Positions 1-6,194 of a stretch of 64,000 bases of DNA are shown here, piece after piece. The stretch's first letter is position 1; each line of letters begins with the position of its first letter. Source of the DNA: Pseudomonas rubra (lineage in GTDB: Bacteria > Pseudomonadota > Gammaproteobacteria > Pseudomonadales > Pseudomonadaceae); contig NZ_JAMDGZ010000021.1 in NCBI RefSeq assembly GCF_028656935.1, positions 54,121 to 118,120 on the forward strand, written 5' to 3'. Under the pieces are notes generated by a model. It saw nothing but the letters and a program-made list of their open reading frames with translations. It searched no databases and was not told the origin of the DNA. Position numbers and translations under genes: made by a program.

Positions 1-219
1 TGCCAGGAACGGCGAGGTGACGCTGGTGGCAATCATGCTCGCGCCCTCGGGCAGGTAGCGGCGCAGCGGCTCCGAGACCTGGGTGTAGAGGGCTTGGGCG
101 AACGGGAACAGGCCGAGGAAAATCACGGCGATGGCCAACAGGCAGCGCAGCAGGCGCCTGCGCAATTCGCGCAGGTGGCCGGTGAGCGGCATGCCGGGAT
201 CTTGGGTTGCTGTGTCCAT
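1..219 (-). CDS. tatC: Sec-independent translocase subunit TatC (N-terminal part; gene runs off the left edge)
   Basis: TatC is the multispanning inner-membrane receptor that binds twin-arginine signal peptides with TatB. Reading leftward from 219, the visible 73 residues begin MDTATQDPGMPLTGHLRELR and continue into a hydrophobic first membrane helix (LLAIAVIFLGLF) and a periplasmic stretch with PEGASMIATSVTSPF. The H-L-x-E-L-R-x-R segment before helix 1 is typical of TatC. The ATG shares one base with the tatB stop (TGATG), so the two are translationally coupled. Helices 2 to 6 and the C-terminus lie outside the window. This set sits beside a type II secretion cluster with Tat-signal phosphatases, so I read it as a second, dedicated Tat system. 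That assumes the general one lies elsewhere, which cannot be seen here. Confidence 0.93.
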   Translation of the reverse strand, partial: MDTATQDPGMPLTGHLRELRRRLLRCLLAIAVIFLGLFPFAQALYTQVSEPLRRYLPEGASMIATSVTSPFLA

Positions 220-497
220 CAAGGGGTTCCGCTGGTTGGGCTGTTGTCCGGTTGCAGGCTGACGCCGCGGCGCAGGTCCTGCTCAAGGCGCTGCAAGGGC
301 AGGGCATCGAGCTCCTGGCTCAAGGCCTGGGTGTCCAGTTCGCGGTCCACCTGGGCCTTGATGGTGGCCAAAGCGCGCTTGGCCTGGGCAACGCCGCGGC
401 CCAGGGTGCGCGCCGCCACCGGCAGGCGCTCGGGGCCAAGCACCAGCAGGGCGACGATGCCCACCAGCAGCAGTTCGGTAAAACCGACTTCGAACAT
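219..497 (-). CDS. tatB: Sec-independent translocase subunit TatB
   Basis: TatB forms the substrate-receptor complex with TatC. The 92-residue product starts [20 protein letters not shown], the short N-terminal membrane helix with the conserved Glu (E8) that distinguishes TatB from TatA. It is followed by LGPERLPVAARTLGRG, the hinge and amphipathic helix, and a charged C-terminal tail. It is short for a TatB, because the cytoplasmic tail is abbreviated. Its start overlaps the tatA stop and its stop overlaps the tatC start, so the order is tatA-tatB-tatC in one leftward operon. The TatB call over TatA rests on E8, the position in the operon and the PERLP hinge. Confidence 0.92.
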   Translation of the reverse strand: MFEVGFTELLLVGIVALLVLGPERLPVAARTLGRGVAQAKRALATIKAQVDRELDTQALSQELDALPLQRLEQDLRRGVSLQPDNSPTSGTP

Positions 498-721
498 CAG
501 CGCTGGTGTTCCGTGTGCTGCACGCTGTCGGCCTGCAGTGGCGCCTGGGGTTTGGCCTGGCTGATGGCGTCTTCCTCGCTCGGCCCATTGCCCATGGATT
601 TGCGAAAGCCCTGGATCGCATCACCGACGTCGGCACCCAGGCCCTTGAGGCGCTTGGTGCCGAACAGCATGAACACGATCATCAACACGATGAGCAACTG
701 CCAGATCCCGATACCACCCAT
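497..721 (-). CDS. tatA: Sec-independent translocase subunit TatA
   Basis: TatA is the small pore-forming subunit of the twin-arginine translocase. The 74-residue protein starts [20 protein letters not shown], one membrane helix, followed by the [10 protein letters not shown] hinge and an amphipathic helix ([12 protein letters not shown]), all classic TatA features. The C-terminal tail is acidic and polar. GGAG precedes the ATG on the minus strand. It is the first gene of the leftward tatABC operon and diverges from gspK. The intergenic region holds a possible two-unit PhoB box (773-790) oriented toward tatA, which would fit induction with the phosphatase-secretion genes. The family call is secure; the regulation is inference. 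Confidence 0.94.
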   Translation of the reverse strand: MGGIGIWQLLIVLMIVFMLFGTKRLKGLGADVGDAIQGFRKSMGNGPSEEDAISQAKPQAPLQADSVQHTEHQR

Positions 722-772
722 GAAAAGCGCTCCAAGCTCATGAAAAAGAAGGCCTTATCCTGCCTGGGCTTT

Positions 773-790
773 ATGACGCCAAAGTGACGT
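773..790 (-). promoter_or_regulatory. Candidate PhoB box upstream of tatABC
   Basis: Read on the minus strand, 790 to 773 gives ACGTCAC-TTTG-GCGTCAT: two 7-bp units separated by 4 bp, the spacing of a Pho box (consensus CTGTCAT-N4-CTGTCAT). Both units keep the GTCA core, but their first two bases differ from consensus. About 13 bp downstream toward tatA is GATAAG, a weak -10. It is much weaker than the three-unit site at 4049-4077 and could be chance. Confidence 0.4.
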
Positions 791-864
791 GCAGATGTAT
801 TTGCCATGTGCCTGCAACATCCGTTGTGTTGACTGACGCCTCATTTGCTCGGGATGTGCAGGTC

Positions 865-1827
865 ATGGGTGCAAAGCAACAACAAGGGGCGGCGCTGTTG
901 ATGGTGCTGGTGGTGCTGGCGATGCTCGCCGGCGGCCTGGCCTGGCTGGTGCAGGACGGTCGCCAGCAGGTCGACAGCGTGCGCCTGGTGCAACAACGGG
1001 TGCAGGCCAGGGCCATGGAAACCGCTGGCCTGGCCTTTGCCGAGCAGGCTCTGAAAGATCCGGCCTGGCGCGCCAGCCCGCTGTTCTGGCAGGCCCTGCG
1101 CGGGCAGCCGTTGTCCTATGCCTTTGCCGGCGGTTCAGCGGCCCTGCGCATCCGCGACCTGCACAGCTGCTTCAACGTCAACGCGCTGATTGGCGAGGAG
1201 GCCGAACGGGCCGGGCGGCAATTGCGCTACCTGCTGGGCGATGACCTGGCCGCGCAACGGCTGAGCGATGCCCTGGCGGACTGGATCGACCCCGACCAGC
1301 AGGCCCGTCTCAACGGCGCCGAGAGCGACCAGTACCTGCGCCAGTCGCCTGCGCGTCTGGCGGCCAATCAGATGATGGTCGACATGAGCGAACTGAACCT
1401 GCTGCTCGAACCCGATGCCCGGCGACAAACCCGCTATCCGCAGTTGTGTGCCCTGCCGCAGACCAGCGGTTGGCGCTTGAACGCCAATGCCTTGAGTCTT
1501 GAACAGTTGCCGTTGCTTGAGGCCATGTATGAAGGGCAGGTGTCGCGTTCGTTGCTGAGCCGGATCATCACTGCACGACCGGCAGGCGGCTATCACGATG
1601 CCGGGGCATTGCGCCAGGCACTGGGGGCGATGGACGACGCGACGTTCGCGCGCTTGAGCGACGGCTTGTTGCTCAACAGCGGCGATTTTGTCCTGCAGCT
1701 GGAGTTCGAGCAGGACGGGCAACTGATGCACAGCGAATTTCAGCTGCGGGCCAGAGGGATAGTGCAGTGGCACGCACTGGTACCGGCCCAGCAGGTGCAG
1801 GTGCTCAGCCGTTCGCCGCAACCCTGA
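865..1827 (+). CDS. gspK: Type II secretion minor pseudopilin GspK (XcpX)
   Basis: GspK caps the tip of the type II secretion pseudopilus together with GspI and GspJ. I place the start at ATG 865, giving 320 residues. It begins MGAKQQQGAALLMVLVVLAM, a short basic leader with a G-A prepilin-peptidase-type site and a hydrophobic helix; as usual in GspK, Glu at +5 is missing. The long globular part carries LHSCFNVNAL, SDALADWIDPDQQ and a D-MSELNLL segment, typical of the large GspK domain. An in-frame upstream start at 784 exists but would bury the leader. The gene is cut off from gspC-N by the phosphatase gene and is rightward, opposite to tatA. No prepilin peptidase gene is in the window, so processing must rely on PilD/XcpA encoded elsewhere. 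Confidence 0.9.
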   Translation: MGAKQQQGAALLMVLVVLAMLAGGLAWLVQDGRQQVDSVRLVQQRVQARAMETAGLAFAEQALKDPAWRASPLFWQALRGQPLSYAFAGGSAALRIRDLHSCFNVNALIGEEAERAGRQLRYLLGDDLAAQRLSDALADWIDPDQQARLNGAESDQYLRQSPARLAANQMMVDMSELNLLLEPDARRQTRYPQLCALPQTSGWRLNANALSLEQLPLLEAMYEGQVSRSLLSRIITARPAGGYHDAGALRQALGAMDDATFARLSDGLLLNSGDFVLQLEFEQDGQLMHSEFQLRARGIVQWHALVPAQQVQVLSRSPQP

Positions 1828-1854
1828 TGAGGGCTGCGGCGAACCTGGCTTGGC

Positions 1855-3903
1855 TTACACGCCGATCTCACCGCCATCGGCACGCTGGATGACCACGGTC
1901 GACGCCCGTGGGCGTACCTTGGTCCCGGCCGGGGTCACCGTCGTGGCGACGTCGGTGGATGGCCAGTTATCCGGGTGCTGGATATTGACGAAGATCGATT
2001 TGTTGTCGGGGGTGAAGGCAATCCCGGTGACTTCACAGCCATTGGGGCCAACGAAGAAACGGCGCAGATCGACCTGATTCTGGGCGTTGACCGGCACCTG
2101 CTTGCCAGCGGCATTCACAAGGTCGGTGGGGATCACCGCGAGCATCTGGTCGTTGGTGTAGTCGGTCAGGGTTTTTTCGCCGTTGTCGGTCTGGAACCAG
2201 AGGATGCCGCGGCTATCGAAGCTCATGCCGTCGGGGCTGGCGAACTGGTTGAGTTCGGTCAGGCCCGAGCGGTTGATGTCGGCGGTGCCGGCAGCGTTGG
2301 CGCCAAAGACGAAGATGTCCCAGGTGAAACTCAGCTGATCGTCGCTGTCGTGCCAGCGGATGATATGGCCGTGGCGGTTCGGCCCGCGCGGGTTGGCGGC
2401 ATCGACCTTGGCGGCGGTACGCGCGCTGTTGTTGGTCAGGGTCAGGTACACGTCGCCATTGAGCGGGTTGACCGTGGTCCATTCCGGACGGTCCATGGGC
2501 GTTGCGCCAACGGCGTCGGCAGCGCCGCGGGTGTTGAGGATGATCCCTGGCAGGTCAGCGTAGATCGAGCCCAGGGTCTTGCCGCTGCTGGTCAGGGTGT
2601 TGACATCGAGCAGCAGCCATACCCCCGAGCCATCGGCGTTGAAGCGGGCGACATACAGCTTGCCCTGGTCCATGTACTTGTTGCCGGTGGCCAGGCGATC
2701 GGCGGGGTTGGCATCGGCCGCTTGCCACAGCGCGGTGGAGACGAACTTGTACAGGTACTCGTTGTTGGAGTCATCGCCCATGTACCAGACCAGCGGCTTG
2801 CCCACCACCGGCAAGCCCGGGCAGCAGCCCTCGTGGCGGAAGCGCCCGAGCGCCGTGCGTTTTACCGCCAGGGTGCTGGCGTTGTAGGGGTCGATCTCGA
2901 CGATGTAGCCGTAGGTGCTGGCCTCGTTGCGGAAGTCGTCGGTGGCGCTGGCGCCGCTTGGGGTGACGTTGAAGCGGCTGAATTCGCCGTCCACTTCCGA
3001 CGGATCGCCCGCTACGCTTTCCCACTTGTAGTTGCCGGTCTTGGTGCTGACGCCGATGCGTTTCTGGTCAGTTGGCAGGGTGCTGCTGGTGTTGACGAAA
3101 ATCCCCGGCCAGTTCTCTTCGCAGGTCAGATAGGTGCCCCATGGGGTGTAGCCGTTACCGCAGTTGTTGTTGGTGCCGCGGGCCTGGGTGCCGTTCTTCG
3201 AGAAGCGGGTCTTGACGTGATCGCTGCCGCGCAGGGGGCCGGCGATGTTCATCACCGTGGCGGTGGTGAAGCGGCGGTTCAGCGGGTCATTGTCGACCAC
3301 CTGCCAGCGACCGCTGACTTTTTTCAGGCGAATCACCCCGGCGCCGTGGGCGTTGATTTCCTTGCGCACTTCCTCGACCGGACGCTTGCCGCTGCTGTCG
3401 CTGGTCGGGCCGTTGGGGTGCAGGGCATCGGCGTCGATGTATTCGTGGTTGATCGCCAGCAGGCCGTCTTCGGAGCTGCCATTGATCGGGAAGAAGTGCA
3501 TGCCGTCATGGTGCATGCCCACCGAGTTGGCCTGGTCGGCGGCGGTGTTGCTGCCATCGGCTTTCCAGGGCTTGGCGCTGGTGTTCAGTGGCGTGCCCCA
3601 GGGTGCCAGGACATAGGCGGTGTAACCGGCGGCGACCACGCAGGCATCGGTGCGCGAGCCGGGGATGGAGGTGAAGCCCAGCTTCAGTTTCGGCGGGGTT
3701 GGTGGTTCTACTGCAGGTTCGTCGTCATCCGAATCACTGCTGTCGAAGCAGCCAGTGAGGCCAGTCCCGGCAATCATCGCGATAGCGGCACCCAGGCCGC
3801 CGCGGACCACGCTGCGGCGGCTCAGGTAAGACTCCAGAACGCTGTCCATGGGCAGGTTGCCACTCTGGTTGCGGTTCAGGTTGTCGCCGGTGTCTCGACT
3901 CAT
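1855..3903 (-). CDS. phoX: PhoX-type phosphatase with Tat signal and lipobox
   Basis: This 682-residue protein belongs to the PhoX (DUF839/COG3211) family of calcium- and iron-dependent alkaline phosphatases, which release phosphate from organic esters outside the cytoplasm. Residues 29-34 are R-R-S-V-V-R in a twin-arginine motif, followed by a hydrophobic stretch and L49-T-G-C52, a lipobox-like sequence, then an Asp/Ser- and Pro-rich linker. Family motifs are clear: TPWGTYLTCEENWPG, GRFRHEGCCPG, YMGDDSNNEYLYKF and RPEWTTVNP. It lies between gspK and a SoxB-like gene in a type II secretion locus, so export by Tat and release by type II secretion is the natural reading. From memory, the P. putida Xcp system secretes a phosphatase named UxpB; this may be its counterpart. 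A second Met at residue 19 could also be the start. Confidence 0.85.
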   Translation of the reverse strand: MSRDTGDNLNRNQSGNLPMDSVLESYLSRRSVVRGGLGAAIAMIAGTGLTGCFDSSDSDDDEPAVEPPTPPKLKLGFTSIPGSRTDACVVAAGYTAYVLAPWGTPLNTSAKPWKADGSNTAADQANSVGMHHDGMHFFPINGSSEDGLLAINHEYIDADALHPNGPTSDSSGKRPVEEVRKEINAHGAGVIRLKKVSGRWQVVDNDPLNRRFTTATVMNIAGPLRGSDHVKTRFSKNGTQARGTNNNCGNGYTPWGTYLTCEENWPGIFVNTSSTLPTDQKRIGVSTKTGNYKWESVAGDPSEVDGEFSRFNVTPSGASATDDFRNEASTYGYIVEIDPYNASTLAVKRTALGRFRHEGCCPGLPVVGKPLVWYMGDDSNNEYLYKFVSTALWQAADANPADRLATGNKYMDQGKLYVARFNADGSGVWLLLDVNTLTSSGKTLGSIYADLPGIILNTRGAADAVGATPMDRPEWTTVNPLNGDVYLTLTNNSARTAAKVDAANPRGPNRHGHIIRWHDSDDQLSFTWDIFVFGANAAGTADINRSGLTELNQFASPDGMSFDSRGILWFQTDNGEKTLTDYTNDQMLAVIPTDLVNAAGKQVPVNAQNQVDLRRFFVGPNGCEVTGIAFTPDNKSIFVNIQHPDNWPSTDVATTVTPAGTKVRPRASTVVIQRADGGEIGV

Positions 3904-4048
3904 CAGTTCAGTTCCTTTTGTTCAGTGATGCGGCGTGAAAGAAACCGGGACTTTAGTGAGCAAGTGTGATGATTGATTGGCAGTTTTGTTAAAAGGCGTT
4001 GAAAGAAATAAATCCTTACCAACTGATTTGCCTGAGATTTTGCCCAGG

Positions 4049-4077
4049 CTGTCGATTAACTGCCATCAAACTGTAAT
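4049..4077 (+). promoter_or_regulatory. PhoB box (three CTGTCAT-like repeats, 11-bp period)
   Basis: The units are CTGTCGA (4049-4055), CTGCCAT (4060-4066) and CTGTAAT (4071-4077), separated by TTAA and CAAA. Matches to CTGTCAT are 5, 6 and 6 of 7, and the 11-bp period with A+T-rich 4-bp spacers is the established Pho-box architecture. CAATAT at 4088-4093 sits 10 bp after the last unit, where a PhoB-activated promoter has its -10. The site points at the SoxB-like gene (ATG 4141) and hence the gspC-N operon. It predicts induction by phosphate starvation. Confidence 0.82.
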
Positions 4078-4140
4078 CCAGGCGCCCCAATATCCCGGCC
4101 CGACAACCAATAAGCGCCAAGGCGACGGGACAGGCAGAGC

Positions 4141-5772
4141 ATGCACAGACGGGAAGTGTTGAACTGGATCGGCGTTGGCGCTACAGCGCCGCTGCTTACG
4201 GCCTGTGCTGGCCTGGGCGCAACGTCGGCCGGCAACACCGCGCCGCTGGACCTGCTGTACTTTGCCGACACGCTCGATGCCCGCCAAGCCGGTAAGCCGG
4301 TGGTCCCGGCCACGCGCCTGGGCCCGGTTACCCACCTGGGCCAGGCACCCTGGATGACTGGCGCCAGCGCCCGCCAGGCGCGTGCAGAACTCAACCCGCT
4401 GCTCGATGCCAGTCTCGCCGATGGCGTTCACACTGGCGGCTACGCGGTGCTGGCGGCCTTGCTGGAGCAGCTTCGCCAGGCTGCCGGGGCCGATAACTGC
4501 CTGACCCTGGAAAACGGCCAGGGCTGGAATGGCAGTGGCCTGGCCTACCTGACGCAGGGCGCCAGCGGTGTCGAAGGCAGCCAGTTATTGGCCAGCCAGG
4601 TGCGGGTCAGCAGTGATGAGCGGGTGCTCTGGCCGCAGCGTTGCGCCGGCTTGTATCGCCAGTACGGCCAAGCGGTGTTGGGTGCCGGTCTGGCTGCGGA
4701 GCAGTCGGCGGCGTTGGGGGTTGTACCGTTCACAGTAGTGCGTCGTGGTGGTGTGCGAGTGGCCGTGGTGGGCATCACCGACCCCTATGCCCAGGACCAG
4801 AAAGCCTCGCTCAAACAGTGGTACCAGTCCTTGTTGCCAGCCTTTGAACAGGCCCGTGGCCAGGCCGATCTGGTGGTTGCCCTGGCCGATGTCGGTACCG
4901 GCCCCGGCCTGTGGCTGGCCGAGCGCCTGAGCGATGCCGACCTGTTGCTCTGCGCCCGTGGCCAGGACTTCTGGCCTGAACCGATTGCCGTGCTGCAAGC
5001 CAGCGGCAAGCGGGTACCGGTGCTGTTTGCCGGCAACCGCGCCAGCGGTGCCTTTCAAGTGCGCTGCCAGCGCACGGCCGGGCAATGGCAGTTCAATGCC
5101 CGTTTTCATCCAGCTTATGCCAGCAGCCTCACCCCGGCTGCCCAGGCCCGTGCAGCGCAGTTGCACGGGTTGCTTGCCCAGCAACGCGCCGGCCACGCGG
5201 CCTGGCTCGATCAACCCCTGGCCCGTGCCCCGCAGGCGCTGTGGCGCCGTGATACCCGTGCTGGCAGTTGGGACCGCCTGTTGCATCAGGCCCTGGCGGC
5301 TGACAGCGACTATCCGGTGTTGCTCCCGGGGCTGCGCTATGACAGCCCGCTGGCCGCCGGCCAGGCCATCACCCGCGAACACCTGATCAGCCTGACCGGC
5401 AGCTACCCGGCGCCGGTGGTCGAGGCCCCGGCCCGGCAAGTCGAGCAAGTGCTGGAGAACGCCGCCGAGCAACTGTTCGGCGACCCGCTGTTGCTCGACA
5501 ACAGTCAGGACCTGCCACGTTGGCTGGGCCAGCCCTGGCAGCTCAGTTACAGCCCGAGCGGCAAGCGCGTGTCGGGCCTGAGCGAAGCCTCGGGGCGGTG
5601 CCGCACCTTCGGTCTGCAGTACGCCTCGAACGTCGGTGAACCGCTGTGGCAGCGGGTCGAAGCCTGGTTGGCCAGGCAGCCTGCGGACTGGCAACTGCCC
5701 GCCTTGCAATTGCCGCAGTTGCGTTACGTGCAGGGGCATCCAGGTTGGCATCCGCGTGAGTTGAACGCGTGA
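4141..5772 (+). CDS. SoxB/5'-nucleotidase-like lipoprotein with degenerate metal site
   Basis: The 543-residue product has the layout of the SoxB/UshA family: an N-terminal metallophosphoesterase-like domain (about 35-330) and a C-terminal substrate-domain-like part with SLTGSYPAPVVE and SPSGKRVSGL. The leader has R3-R4 in a Tat-like H-R-R-E-V-L-N context and a lipobox L19-T-A-C22. The metal-binding motifs appear lost. The D-x-H position reads D43-T-L45. The GGD-type position reads E124-N-G-Q127. The S-H-N-G position reads A249-D-V-G. The G-G-H-T-H-D position reads C271-A-R-G-Q-D276. The fold seems kept and catalysis doubtful. The gene follows the PhoB box, overlaps gspC by GTGA and is divergent from the PhoX gene, so it is probably a secreted or surface partner of the type II system. 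The function is unknown. Confidence 0.7.
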   Translation: MHRREVLNWIGVGATAPLLTACAGLGATSAGNTAPLDLLYFADTLDARQAGKPVVPATRLGPVTHLGQAPWMTGASARQARAELNPLLDASLADGVHTGGYAVLAALLEQLRQAAGADNCLTLENGQGWNGSGLAYLTQGASGVEGSQLLASQVRVSSDERVLWPQRCAGLYRQYGQAVLGAGLAAEQSAALGVVPFTVVRRGGVRVAVVGITDPYAQDQKASLKQWYQSLLPAFEQARGQADLVVALADVGTGPGLWLAERLSDADLLLCARGQDFWPEPIAVLQASGKRVPVLFAGNRASGAFQVRCQRTAGQWQFNARFHPAYASSLTPAAQARAAQLHGLLAQQRAGHAAWLDQPLARAPQALWRRDTRAGSWDRLLHQALAADSDYPVLLPGLRYDSPLAAGQAITREHLISLTGSYPAPVVEAPARQVEQVLENAAEQLFGDPLLLDNSQDLPRWLGQPWQLSYSPSGKRVSGLSEASGRCRTFGLQYASNVGEPLWQRVEAWLARQPADWQLPALQLPQLRYVQGHPGWHPRELNA

Positions 5773-6194
5773 TCAGTGCCTCGCGCCTGATCAGCGGCGC
5801 GCTGCTGACCCTGGCTGCCTGGCTCGCCGCCCAGTGCGTGCTGCAACTGAGCCGTGCACCTGTGCCAGCAAGCGCCCAGCAGCAGGAATTGCAGCCATTG
5901 CCGGGGCTGATGGTCGGCCACTGGCAGGCCCGTGGTGAGGCTGGCGGCGTGCCGCTGACCGCTTTGCCTCTGCAATACCTGGGCGGCCTGCGGGCCGTGC
6001 CGCTCAGCGCCACCGTGGTGGTGTTGCGCTATGGCCAGGCCACGCGCTCGTTGCGCCGTGGCCAGCGCCTGGCTCCAGGCATCGTCCTGGTCGAGATCGA
6101 TGAGCAGGGGCTGATTTTTGATAACCAGGGGCGGCGCGAACGCCTGCCCTGGCCGCCACGGCCTGCCGTGACCGGCTTCAAGCGCCAAGGATGA
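5769..6194 (+). CDS. gspC: Type II secretion inner-membrane protein GspC (XcpP), short form
   Basis: GspC links the inner-membrane platform to the secretin. This 141-residue form has one N-terminal membrane helix (about residues 7-26) and a periplasmic homology region (GLMVGHWQARGE, LPLQYLGGLRAVPLSA, LVEIDEQGLIFDNQGRRERL). It ends soon after that region and lacks the C-terminal PDZ or coiled-coil domain of longer GspC proteins. The start is GTG 5769, whose GTGA overlaps the stop of the SoxB-like gene. That ties the unusual lipoprotein into the secretion operon. The call is supported by the position immediately before gspD. Confidence 0.85.
   Translation: MISASRLISGALLTLAAWLAAQCVLQLSRAPVPASAQQQELQPLPGLMVGHWQARGEAGGVPLTALPLQYLGGLRAVPLSATVVVLRYGQATRSLRRGQRLAPGIVLVEIDEQGLIFDNQGRRERLPWPPRPAVTGFKRQG

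Noticed and set aside
1975..3969. 664-residue plus-strand frame opposite the PhoX-type gene
   Set aside because: It is a low-complexity Gly/Val/Ala antisense frame, while the minus-strand gene has family motifs and a signal.
3966..3983. Possible Pho box toward the PhoX-type gene on the minus strand (CTGCCAA-TCAA-TCATCAC)
   Set aside because: The second unit matches only three of seven consensus bases, too weak to list.
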